NCBI GenBank assembly: GCA_021205185.1
Contig: JAJPYB010000009.1
Coordinates: forward strand, 1 to 64,000
Length of the DNA: 64,000 nt
Origin: Ruminococcus sp.
Lineage (GTDB): Bacteria > Bacillota > Clostridia > Oscillospirales > Ruminococcaceae
Direction of reading: 5' to 3'
The position numbers and the translations under genes are program-made. The first letter of the stretch is position 1. Each line of letters opens with the position of its first letter. Below are positions 1 through 6,869 of this stretch, piece by piece. The notes under the pieces were generated by a model that searched no databases, was not told the origin of the DNA, and worked only from the letters and a program-made list of their open reading frames with translations.

Positions 1-2
1 GA

Positions 3-1682
3 ATCGAGCGGCTTGAAAGATTTACGGATAAGCTTGCTTCTCTTACATTTTTGGACCCCGCCTGCGGTTCAGGAAACTTTTTAACCGAAACGTATATCTC
101 GCTTCGCCGACTTGAAAATAACGCATTAAAGGAAATCTACGGCGATCAGACGATTCTCTCCGATACGGGCGCATATAACCCGATAAAGGTCAGTATCAAT
201 CAGTTTTACGGAATTGAAATCAACGACTTTGCTGTGACGGTTGCAAAAACTGCGCTTTGGATTGCTGAAAGTCAGATGCTTCACGAAACGGAAGAAATCA
301 CTCAGCTTAATATTGAGTTTTTACCGCTTAAAACAAACGCCACTATTATCGAGGATAACGCATTGCGGGTAGACTGGGAAAGCGTTGTACCGAAGCATAA
401 GCTTAATTATATAATGGGCAACCCACCGTTTGCAGGAGCAAGGTTAATGAACAACAGTCAAAAGGCTGATGTTATGAACATTTTTGACGGAGTAAAAAAC
501 AACGGAAATTTAGACTACGTTGCTTGTTGGTACCAAAAGGCATCTGATTTGATGAAGGGTACATCTATAAGGTCGGCTTTAGTATCTACTAATTCTATAA
601 CACAGGGCGAACAGGTTGCTATTCTTTGGAAGCATTTATTTGAGCATGGCGTTCATATCGACTTTGCGCACAGAACATTCCGTTGGGATAGTGAAGCTAG
701 TATGAAAGCACACGTTCATTGCGTTATTGTTGGGTTTAGTATTGCTGAAAGCTCAAAAGATAGAGCGATATATGATAATGATACTGTAAAGAAAGTCAAA
801 AACATAAATGGCTATCTTGTAGAAGCAGATAGTATTTGTATTGAAAGCCGTAACAAGCCGATTTGCGCTGCGCCTGAAATAGGTATTGGCAACAAACCTA
901 TTGATGATGGGAATTATTTGTTTACAGAAGATGAGATGAATGAGTTTGTTCAGAAAGAACCAAAATCAAAAGATTATTTTAAATTGTGGTATGGTGCTTA
1001 TGAGTTTATAAATCAAAAGCCGAGATACTGTTTATGGCTTGGTGATTGTTCACCTAAAGATTTAAGGTCAATGCCTGAATGTTTAAAACGAGTGGAAAAT
1101 GTTCGAGAGTTTAGGCTTAAAAGCAAAAGTGCAGGGACTAGGAAAATCGCTGAAAAACCCACAAGATTTCACGTTGAGAATATGCCGCAAAGCACATATA
1201 TTGTTATTCCTGAAATTAGTTCCGAGAAGAGAAAATATATTCCAATGGGATTTATGACTCCTGATATAATGTGCAGTAATCGAGTGAAAATCAGTCAATA
1301 TGCAACACGGTATCATTTTGGCGTATTAACATCCAATGTTCATATGGCGTGGACTAGGGCGGTATGTGGTCGGCTAGAAATGCGGTATTGCTATTCAAAT
1401 ACAATTGTCTACAACAACTTCCCTTGGTGTAACCCCACCGACGAGCAAAAGGCAAGAATAGAGCAAACGGCGCAGGCTATACTTGACGTCAGGGCAAAGT
1501 ACCCCGACTGCTCGCTTGCAGACCTCTACGACGACCTCACAATGCCGTCGGAGCTAAGGCGAGCGCACCAGCTAAACGACCTCGCAGTTATGGCAGCTTA
1601 TGGCTTTGATAAGCACATCACCGAAAGCGAATGCGTAGCAGAGCTGATGAAAATGTATCAGGAACTGGTGGGGAAGGAGTAG
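3..1682 (+). CDS. MmeI-like class I DNA methyltransferase, 5' truncated by window edge
   Basis: This is the C-terminal 559 residues of an N6-adenine DNA methyltransferase of the MmeI/type IIG-IIL kind. The ORF track starts it at an internal TTG, but the frame is open to base 3 and reads LTFLDPACGSGNFL, the complete SAM-binding motif I, so the true start lies outside the window. The catalytic motif IV NPPF follows about 125 residues later (YIMGNPPFAG). The middle part (about residues 180-430) would be the target-recognition region. The tail, with FPWCNPT and LYDDLTMPSELRRAH, resembles the MmeI C-terminal helical domain. Whether a nuclease domain lies upstream cannot be seen, so it may be a full restriction-modification enzyme or a lone methylase. 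Next to an IS30 transposase, it is likely accessory DNA. Confidence 0.85.
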   Translation: MERLERFTDKLASLTFLDPACGSGNFLTETYISLRRLENNALKEIYGDQTILSDTGAYNPIKVSINQFYGIEINDFAVTVAKTALWIAESQMLHETEEITQLNIEFLPLKTNATIIEDNALRVDWESVVPKHKLNYIMGNPPFAGARLMNNSQKADVMNIFDGVKNNGNLDYVACWYQKASDLMKGTSIRSALVSTNSITQGEQVAILWKHLFEHGVHIDFAHRTFRWDSEASMKAHVHCVIVGFSIAESSKDRAIYDNDTVKKVKNINGYLVEADSICIESRNKPICAAPEIGIGNKPIDDGNYLFTEDEMNEFVQKEPKSKDYFKLWYGAYEFINQKPRYCLWLGDCSPKDLRSMPECLKRVENVREFRLKSKSAGTRKIAEKPTRFHVENMPQSTYIVIPEISSEKRKYIPMGFMTPDIMCSNRVKISQYATRYHFGVLTSNVHMAWTRAVCGRLEMRYCYSNTIVYNNFPWCNPTDEQKARIEQTAQAILDVRAKYPDCSLADLYDDLTMPSELRRAHQLNDLAVMAAYGFDKHITESECVAELMKMYQELVGKE

Positions 1683-1691
1683 GAATAATAT

Positions 1692-1727
1692 TTTCGCCCC
1701 AAGCCGAAAGGCTTGGGGCGAAATTTG
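1692..1727 (+). terminator. Perfect 14-bp hairpin with GAAA tetraloop after the methyltransferase
   Basis: TTTCGCCCCAAGCC and GGCTTGGGGCGAAA pair perfectly around a GAAA loop, nine bases after the methyltransferase stop, followed by a short T run. It reads as an intrinsic terminator. The opposite strand also has T-rich flanks, so it could act both ways. Confidence 0.75.
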
Positions 1728-1738
1728 TGGGAAACAAA

Positions 1739-1912
1739 ATGTCATATGCCAACTTTGATAAACAGCAATTACTTTTTGTTCAGGTCAATTGCGGTAATGC
1801 AATTGACGCTTATATAAAAATTGCTGGTTTAGAAGGACTTGATAGTGCAATTAAGAGCCGTCCGACTAAGCCGAATCCTAAATATATACGTTTGGTTAAT
1901 GATTTGACTTAG
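1739..1912 (+). CDS. Small hypothetical protein (57 aa)
   Basis: I do not recognise this protein. The ORF track begins it inside the methyltransferase gene at 1631, but the region before 1739 encodes the terminator hairpin, so the ATG at 1739 (MSYANFDKQQ) is the more sensible start. It is preceded only by a weak GGGAAA. The product is soluble-looking, with no signal or membrane segment, and has a basic C-terminus (KSRPTKPNPKYIRL). It lies between a restriction-modification gene and an IS30 transposase and could be a remnant of an older accessory gene. Whether it is expressed is uncertain. Confidence 0.35.
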   Translation: MSYANFDKQQLLFVQVNCGNAIDAYIKIAGLEGLDSAIKSRPTKPNPKYIRLVNDLT

Positions 1913-1917
1913 ACTTA

Positions 1918-3002
1918 AAGAAAGTGTAAAATAATATTAAGGGGATGATATTATGCGACACTTCAAACATTTAACGTACAATGATAGATTGAAAATTGAA
2001 TCCTGGCTTAGAGTAAATGTTAGTGTTAAAGACATAGCAGTTTTTTTAGGTGTTAATGTATCTACAATTTATCGTGAAATTAAGCGTGGTCGGTACAATC
2101 GGCTTAATGGCGATACATACGAATGTGTAAATTCATATAGTCCTGATATAGCTGACTGCAAATACAGGTATAATTTAGCGGCTAAGAGTCCTGATTTGAA
2201 AATTCACGATGATTTTGAGTTCAGTAACTTTGTAGAAAACAAGATTGTAAATGATAAGTATTCTCCTGCTGCTGTTCTTGGAGAGATTGAAGACAAGAAC
2301 TTGAAATTTAAAACGAAGGTCTGTGTTTCTACTCTCTATAATTATATTTCTAAAGGTGTCTTTTCTGTTTTGAGTGATAATCATTTGCCTGTAAAAAGTA
2401 AACGCAAAAAAGCCGCTTTGTCACGAAAAGCGGCTAAGTGTTGTGCTGGAACCAGCATAGAAAAGCGACCTGATGAAATTTTACAGCGTACTTGTTTCGG
2501 TCATTGGGAAATGGATTTAGTTTGCGGCAAAAAGGAACGTGGTAAAGTTCTCCTTGTTTTCTCTGAGCGTTACAGCCGTTTTGAAATCATTAAGCTTATT
2601 GATGATAAAACAACAACGAGCGTTGTTAAAGCGATAAATGGTATTGAACGTAAGCTCGGTAAAATACGTTTCAGACAGTTGTTTAAAAGCATTACAGTTG
2701 ATAACGGCAGCGAATTTCAGGATTTTGAAGGTATTGAACATTCCACTAACGGCATACAGCGTACAAAGGTTTATTATTGTCATCCTTACAGTTCGTGGGA
2801 ACGTGGCACGAACGAAAATCAAAACAGGCTTATCCGCCGACACTATCCAAAAGGCACAAGCTTTAACAATTTAAAGCAGTCTGATGTTGACAAGCTTCAG
2901 AATTGGATAAACAACTATCCTCGTAAATTGTTTAGCTGGAGTAATTCCAACGCTGTTTTTCAAGCCTGTCTTAACAGTATTTAGTGATTTTGCACAATTT
3001 CT
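1918..3002 (+). mobile_element. IS30-like insertion sequence, approximate limits
   Basis: The element is defined by the transposase. The only candidate terminal repeats I can see are a degenerate pair: GAAAGTGTAAAAT just before the gene, and the sequence ATTTTGCACAATTTCT just after its stop, which is its imperfect inverse. The match needs a 2-base gap, and I could not identify a target-site duplication. The boundaries are therefore approximate. Confidence 0.45.
1953..2984 (+). CDS. IS30-family transposase
   Basis: This is a DDE transposase of the IS30 family, 343 aa, close to the usual length, so it looks intact. The N-terminal helix-turn-helix (residues about 5-45, LTYNDRLKIESWL then VSVKDIAVFLGVNVSTIYREIKRG) would bind the inverted repeats. 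The catalytic acids sit in GHWEMDLVCG (D), TVDNGSEF (D) and SSWERGTNENQNRLIRR (E), the last being the IS30 signature region. A GGGGATG Shine-Dalgarno lies about 7 bases before the ATG. The gene is AT-rich relative to the housekeeping genes that follow. It would catalyse copy-out transposition through a circular intermediate. Confidence 0.93.
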   Translation: MRHFKHLTYNDRLKIESWLRVNVSVKDIAVFLGVNVSTIYREIKRGRYNRLNGDTYECVNSYSPDIADCKYRYNLAAKSPDLKIHDDFEFSNFVENKIVNDKYSPAAVLGEIEDKNLKFKTKVCVSTLYNYISKGVFSVLSDNHLPVKSKRKKAALSRKAAKCCAGTSIEKRPDEILQRTCFGHWEMDLVCGKKERGKVLLVFSERYSRFEIIKLIDDKTTTSVVKAINGIERKLGKIRFRQLFKSITVDNGSEFQDFEGIEHSTNGIQRTKVYYCHPYSSWERGTNENQNRLIRRHYPKGTSFNNLKQSDVDKLQNWINNYPRKLFSWSNSNAVFQACLNSI

Positions 3003-3147
3003 GCACTTCTATTTTGTGCAGTTTTACGATTTTTTGCATTTAATGTTGACATTTGCCCTTTTTCTTAAAAAGCTCTGAAAACGGACAAAATCAAGAATAA
3101 AAGAGCAGGTTTGTCCATATTATTTAGTGGACATGGAGGTAAAATCT
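2992..3147. other. Intergenic region with competing short inverted repeats
   Basis: TGCACAA and TTGTGCA (about 2991-3020) can pair just after the transposase. Further on, TTTGTCC at 3110-3116 can pair either with GGACAAA at 3083-3089 or with TGGACA at 3128-3133, which abuts the ribosome binding site of the next gene. A TTGACA at 3046-3051 has no convincing -10 at the right distance. The promoter of the lipoprotein gene was not identified. Confidence 0.35.
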
Positions 3148-4353
3148 ATGCGAAGGATTTTTATACTTTTGCTTGCAGCTGTGTCTTTACTGCTTAGCGG
3201 CTGCAGTGAAGAAAGCGAGCTTAGAATACTGAACAGGGGAATAGAGGCTTTGACCACAAGCAGCACGAAAACAAGCGATGATGGCTATACGCCGCTTAAC
3301 TATTCTGAGCAAAAGGCTGTGTGGATTTCATACATAGAGCTTGCAGATTTTTTAGCCGATAAGGACGAAGCTTCGTTTGAAAGCGAGTTTCTGGAAGCAA
3401 TTGAAAACATCAAGTCCTCAGGCTTTAATACGGTTTACGTTCATGTCAGAGCCTTTTCGGACGCTTACTATTTTTCAGACTATTATCCAAAGGCCACAAT
3501 TTTAAGCGGCACAAGCTTCGATCCGCTTGAAATAATGACAAGGATAGCGCACGAAAATGATATATCATTTCACGCATGGATAAATCCGTTTCGGTGTATG
3601 AGCGAGAATGACATAAAGCAGGTGTCTGACAGCTATCTTGTAAAGCAATGGTATAACGAGGGAACAATTGTAAAATCTGCCGACGACAGCACGCTTTACT
3701 GGATGAACCCGTCATATGACGAGGCTTTTGAGCTTATCTGCAACGGAGTAAGCGAGGTTATAAATAACTACGACGTTGACGGAATACACTTTGACGATTA
3801 CTTTTTCCCGACTACAGACGAAGCGTTTGACAAGGAAGAATTTGAAAGCTCGGGAGAAAGCGATTTAAGCGAGTACAGAATGTCAAGAGTAAATAAACTG
3901 ATAAGTGAGGTTTACTCAACAATAAAGAGTCTTGACAAGGATATTCTGTTCGGGCTTTCGCCACAGGGAAATATAGACAACGATTACAGCACTCAATACG
4001 CTGATGTTGAGCTTTGGTGCAGCGAGGAAGGGTATTGCGATTATATAGTCCCGCAGGTTTATTACGGCTATGAAAGCTCCTGTCCATATGAAGAAACAAT
4101 AGAAGAGTGGAACGATATGTGTAAGGGAAGCTCGGCTTCGCTGATAATCGGACTTGGAGAATACAAAATAGTAACTGAGGACGAATTTATATCAACAAAA
4201 GGAATAATTGCCAATATGATAAACGACGCTAAGGAGCTTAGCTGCTATAGCGGAGTGGCAATCTACAACTATAAAAACTTATTTGCTGCTGATGAGGAAA
4301 ACGCTCAAAGGGTGTCGGCAGAAAAGGAGCTTATCGAGCAGTCACTAAAATAA
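3148..4353 (+). CDS. GHL10-type (DUF187) glycoside hydrolase-like lipoprotein
   Basis: This is a secreted, membrane-anchored protein of the GHL10/DUF187 group (YngK-like), 401 aa. The start is the ATG at 3148, 7 bases after GGAGGT, rather than the track's GTG at 3127. It gives a clean lipoprotein signal peptide: MRRIFILLLAAVSLLLSGC, with lipobox LSGC. The mature part begins with a Ser/Thr-rich linker, then KAVWISYIEL, the usual first strand of the barrel. HAWINPFR and DGIHFDDYFFP are the family's conserved active-site strands. The group is thought to act on cell-wall or polysaccharide substrates, but the substrate is not known here. It sits alone between the IS element and yajC. Confidence 0.85.
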   Translation: MRRIFILLLAAVSLLLSGCSEESELRILNRGIEALTTSSTKTSDDGYTPLNYSEQKAVWISYIELADFLADKDEASFESEFLEAIENIKSSGFNTVYVHVRAFSDAYYFSDYYPKATILSGTSFDPLEIMTRIAHENDISFHAWINPFRCMSENDIKQVSDSYLVKQWYNEGTIVKSADDSTLYWMNPSYDEAFELICNGVSEVINNYDVDGIHFDDYFFPTTDEAFDKEEFESSGESDLSEYRMSRVNKLISEVYSTIKSLDKDILFGLSPQGNIDNDYSTQYADVELWCSEEGYCDYIVPQVYYGYESSCPYEETIEEWNDMCKGSSASLIIGLGEYKIVTEDEFISTKGIIANMINDAKELSCYSGVAIYNYKNLFAADEENAQRVSAEKELIEQSLK

Positions 4354-4377
4354 ATTATGAATATTTTGTGAAAAGCA

Positions 4378-4406
4378 TTGTAAAATTTCATTATTGTTGA
4401 TATAAT
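4378..4406 (+). promoter_or_regulatory. Sigma-A promoter of yajC
   Basis: TTGTAA (4378-4383), a 17-base spacer and TATAAT (4401-4406) lie about 55 bases before the yajC ATG. Confidence 0.7.
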
Positions 4407-4462
4407 GATAATCGGAGTTTTTCCATAAAAATGGTGAAATCAAATTTTTTAGGAGGCAAAAA

Positions 4463-4891
4463 ATGAGCGAAATTACATTATTGACATCATCAAGTAGTAG
4501 TGATACAACCTCAATGCTTGTTACCTTTATTCCATTGGTATTGATTATTGTGGTATTCTACTTCCTTTTGATAAGACCGCAGAGGAAAAAGGATAAGGAA
4601 GACGCGGCAATGAGAAACAACATTCAGGTTGGCGATGAAATTGTTACAGCCGGCGGAATTATCGGAATTGTTTTCTCTATAAAGGAAGACACATTGGTTG
4701 TTGAAACAGGCGGCGACAGAAGTAAAATCAGAATCAAAAAGTGGGCGGTTTCTCAAAACCTTACAGTTCATGAACAGCAGGAGGCAGCTCGTGCAGCGGC
4801 TAAGGAAGCCAGAATGAACAAGGCTAGCAAGAAGTCTAAGGACAAAAAGATTAAGGTAGAAACTGCTGAAAGCGATATTGAAAAAGACTAA
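4463..4891 (+). CDS. yajC: Preprotein translocase accessory subunit YajC
   Basis: YajC is the small single-span membrane partner of the SecDF-YidC holotranslocon. The protein has 142 aa. A transmembrane helix at about residues 18-41 (MLVTFIPLVLIIVVFYFLLIRPQ) is followed by the family hallmark RPQRKKDKE. Next comes the cytoplasmic beta domain, with VGDEIVTAGGIIGIV and a Lys-rich C-terminal tail. An AGGAGG ribosome binding site precedes the ATG. In Clostridia yajC is often near scfA/scfB and secD/secF. Here the scfA side of that neighbourhood is kept, but secD/secF are not downstream. Confidence 0.95.
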   Translation: MSEITLLTSSSSSDTTSMLVTFIPLVLIIVVFYFLLIRPQRKKDKEDAAMRNNIQVGDEIVTAGGIIGIVFSIKEDTLVVETGGDRSKIRIKKWAVSQNLTVHEQQEAARAAAKEARMNKASKKSKDKKIKVETAESDIEKD

Positions 4892-4903
4892 ATCAAATAA
4901 CTT

Positions 4904-4935
4904 AAATGACTGCCTTTGTCGGCGGTCATTTTTAT
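4904..4935 (+). terminator. Intrinsic terminator after yajC
   Basis: AAATGACTGCC pairs with GGCGGTCATTT (one G-T) around TTTGTC, followed by a T-rich run. Confidence 0.85.
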
Positions 4936-5002
4936 TTTAAGAATAAACAAACAAATCCCCGAATAGTCATTAGTAATACCTTTTGATTCTGGAGGGATTG
5001 AC

Positions 5003-5401
5003 TTGCTGAAAAGAAGAAAGCATTTTAGCGTAAACCTGCCGATTTTTATATTTGTAAGCGCTCTGATAGCTATTGCCGTAACAGCACTGATTTTTACATT
5101 TGTTTCGTTTGTAATGACAAGCATTGATATTCCGAAGAATATCACACAGGTTATTTCTATTGCAGCTTTAGCGGTCGGAGCATACTTTGGCGGTTATATT
5201 TGCGCTAAGAAATACAGAAATAACGGACTGCTTCGAGGTGCGGCCTGCGGTTTTTTGGTGTTTCTGGTAGTTATGATTGCAGGCTCGTTGTTTGCGGGTA
5301 GTATGCTTAGCATATCCTCTACAACAAAGCTTTTGATTGTAATTGCAACAGGCGCTGTCGGCGGAGCGATTGGAGTTAATTCAAAAAGACGCAGATATTG
5401 A
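5003..5401 (+). CDS. TIGR04086-like small membrane protein
   Basis: This is a 132-residue integral membrane protein with four predicted helices: about residues 12-37, 47-67, 75-97 and 104-124. Glycine-rich turns such as GGYICAKK and GAVGGAIGV separate them. It resembles the Firmicutes family TIGR04086/YrzE, whose members I recall lying near yajC and the SCIFF peptide gene; the molecular role is unknown. The start is a TTG at 5003, chosen because GGAGGG lies 6 bases upstream and no ATG fits. It ends in KRRRY. Its stop codon overlaps the -35 box of the scfA promoter. A link to SCIFF export or sensing is only an inference from position. Confidence 0.75.
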   Translation: MLKRRKHFSVNLPIFIFVSALIAIAVTALIFTFVSFVMTSIDIPKNITQVISIAALAVGAYFGGYICAKKYRNNGLLRGAACGFLVFLVVMIAGSLFAGSMLSISSTTKLLIVIATGAVGGAIGVNSKRRRY

Positions 5402-5426
5402 CAACTTTGGTTTTCTTTGGTATAAT
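5398..5426 (+). promoter_or_regulatory. Full-consensus sigma-A promoter of scfA
   Basis: TTGACA (5398-5403) and TATAAT (5421-5426) with a 17-base spacer form a textbook consensus promoter. The -35 overlaps the TGA of the preceding gene. It implies strong, independent transcription of the SCIFF peptide. Confidence 0.9.
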
Positions 5427-5478
5427 ACAAATATGAAGCTAACAGCATAATCTTATTAAAATAACAGGAGGCACAAAA

Positions 5479-5622
5479 ATGAAGCATATTAAGACAATCA
5501 ATAAGGCAAATCTTAAGGCTACTGCTGCAAAGGGCGGCTGCGGAAAATGTCAGGCATCATGCCAGTCAGCCTGCAAGACCTCATGCACTGTTGCAAATCA
5601 AAAATGTGAAAAAGACGCTTAA
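5479..5622 (+). CDS. scfA: SCIFF ribosomal peptide precursor ScfA (47 aa)
   Basis: SCIFF (six cysteines in forty-five residues) is a ribosomally made peptide found across Clostridia and matured by a radical-SAM enzyme that installs thioether bridges. This ORF is absent from the supplied track because of its length. It starts at ATG 5479 with an AGGAGG site and begins MKHIKTINKANLKA, the conserved leader. The core holds exactly six cysteines, at residues 21, 24, 28, 32, 36 and 43 (GGCGKCQASCQSACKTSC then QKCEKDA). It has its own consensus promoter and terminator, so it is a single-gene transcript. The maturase normally follows directly. Here the next gene is sigG, and the maturase lies at 62442. 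The biological function of SCIFF is not established. Confidence 0.95.
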   Translation: MKHIKTINKANLKATAAKGGCGKCQASCQSACKTSCTVANQKCEKDA

Positions 5623-5638
5623 ATCTTATGTCTTTAAG

Positions 5639-5666
5639 TCCCTCGCCCTTGGTGAGGGATTTTTTT
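5639..5666 (+). terminator. Intrinsic terminator of scfA
   Basis: TCCCTCGCC pairs with GGTGAGGGA around CTT, followed by seven T residues. Confidence 0.92.
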
Positions 5667-5706
5667 ATTTGCAGCCTCCTGTAATCTCTTTTTGCCTTTA
5701 GTACAA

Positions 5707-5736
5707 GAATAACTGGAGCCTTTTTCGGCAATAATA
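5707..5736 (+). promoter_or_regulatory. Sigma-F/sigma-G-type promoter of sigG
   Basis: GAATA (5707-5711), a spacer of exactly 15 bases and GGCAATAATA (5727-5736) match the forespore promoter pattern known from Bacillus subtilis: -10 GGNNANAMTW at 15 bases, with a GNATA-like -35. The predicted start site is about 30 bases before the sigG ATG. No sigma-A promoter is seen in the gap between the scfA terminator and sigG. Confidence 0.7.
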
Positions 5737-5774
5737 TTCCCGATAGAAATTTTAAAAGGTTTTTCAGGGAAGCT

Positions 5775-6545
5775 ATGAAGTACGAGAAGGTAAAAATAAG
5801 CGGAATAAATACGGCTGATCTTTGTGTTTTGACAGATGAGGAAAAAGAGGAGCTTTTAATCCGAGCGGAAAAGGGAGATAAGCAGGCTAAGGACAAGCTG
5901 GTGCTAGGCAATTTAAAGCTGGTATTAAGCGTTATTCAGCACTTTAACGGAAGAGGTCCGTCAGCTGACGATTTATTTGAGGTTGGAACGATAGGACTTA
6001 TAAAGGCGATAAATCGCTTTGACAGATCCAAAGGCTTTAAGCTTTCAAGCTATTGTCACCCGATGATTTTAGGTGAAATCAAACGCTTTTTGCGAGACGA
6101 TTCACCAATAAGAGTCAGCCGTTCGCTTAAAGATCTTGCGTATAAGGCTATGCAAACCAAGGAAGCACTGATTAAAATCAACAAAACAGAGCCTACGATT
6201 GACGAGATAGCGCATGAGCTTGGAGAGGACAGAGCGGACGTTGTAACAGCTCTTGAATCGGTAAGCGACCCCGTTTCGCTTTACGAGCCGGTATTTTCAG
6301 ATTCTGGCGATACTCTTTATGTACTTGATCAGATAGGCGACAACAGCGATGACGAAAGCTGGCTAAATGAGCTTTTAATCAAGGAGACAATAGCTGCTCT
6401 GTCCCAGCGAGAAAAGAAGATTTTGAATTTGAGATATTTTCAAGGCAAAACTCAGGTAGAAGTAGCTAAGGAGATAGGAATTTCACAAGCTCAGGTTTCA
6501 CGCCTTGAAAAGGGAGCGCTCGATAAAATCAAGGAAGGAATCTGA
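5775..6545 (+). CDS. sigG: Late forespore sigma factor SigG
   Basis: This is a sporulation sigma factor of the SigF/SigG group, 256 aa. The N-terminus KVKISGINTADLCVLTDEE matches the SigG-specific head (KVEICGVDTSKLPVL in Bacillus subtilis) and argues for SigG over SigF. Region 2 runs from about residue 45 (GNLKLVLSVIQHFNGRGPSADDLFEVGTIGLIKAI) and includes the core-binding and -10 recognition helices. Region 3 contains IRVSRSLKDLAYKA. Region 4 ends with QGKTQVEVAKEIGISQAQVSRLEK, the -35 helix-turn-helix. It would direct late forespore transcription. The gene stands alone, not beside spoIIGA-sigE as in Bacillus. Its promoter looks forespore-specific. The Shine-Dalgarno (AGGGA) is weak. Confidence 0.93.
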   Translation: MKYEKVKISGINTADLCVLTDEEKEELLIRAEKGDKQAKDKLVLGNLKLVLSVIQHFNGRGPSADDLFEVGTIGLIKAINRFDRSKGFKLSSYCHPMILGEIKRFLRDDSPIRVSRSLKDLAYKAMQTKEALIKINKTEPTIDEIAHELGEDRADVVTALESVSDPVSLYEPVFSDSGDTLYVLDQIGDNSDDESWLNELLIKETIAALSQREKKILNLRYFQGKTQVEVAKEIGISQAQVSRLEKGALDKIKEGI

Positions 6546-6563
6546 AATTTTAAGGCCCACTCC

Positions 6564-6592
6564 TTGACAATTATATAAAACTGTGCTATTAT
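6564..6592 (+). promoter_or_regulatory. Sigma-A promoter of the T-box transcript
   Basis: TTGACA (6564-6569), a 17-base spacer and TATTAT (6587-6592) directly precede the T-box leader. Confidence 0.85.
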
Positions 6593-6598
6593 ACCTAA

Positions 6599-6847
6599 AA
6601 AGCTGTGACTGGAACAAGTAACCTGTTTAGTCGTACAAAAGAGAGCTTTCGGCTGGTGTGAGAAAGCGGCGCTTACAGGTGAATACATCCACGAGCTGAG
6701 ACTTCAAACGATTTTTTCAAGTAGAGGTCTTCGGTTGCAACCGTTACATTGCCAACGAGGCAAAAGGTAACTCCTTTTGTAAATTGAGGTGGTACAGCGG
6801 AATTTTCGCCCTCTGATAAGCTTAAAGCTTGTTGGAGGGCTTTTTTA
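6599..6847 (+). ncRNA. Tyrosine-specific T-box leader riboswitch
   Basis: The leader has the classic T-box layout. Stem I contains the conserved apical segment CGGCTGGTGTGAGAAAGC. The specifier region GAATACATCC places the codon TAC (6684-6686, Tyr) before a purine. The T-box core TGAGGTGGTACAGCGG is at 6785-6800. Its bulge TGGT would pair with the 3' end ACCA of uncharged tRNA, which fits the A discriminator of tRNA-Tyr. A terminator follows, so transcription would continue when tRNA-Tyr is uncharged. The first gene downstream is yjbR-like, with tyrS second. Confidence 0.92.
6808..6846 (+). terminator. T-box attenuator terminator
   Basis: GCCCTC and GAGGGC close a long hairpin with inner AAGCTT pairing, followed by six T residues. 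It is mutually exclusive with the T-box antiterminator. Confidence 0.88.
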
Positions 6848-6869
6848 ATTATCGCAAGGGGTGTGCGCT

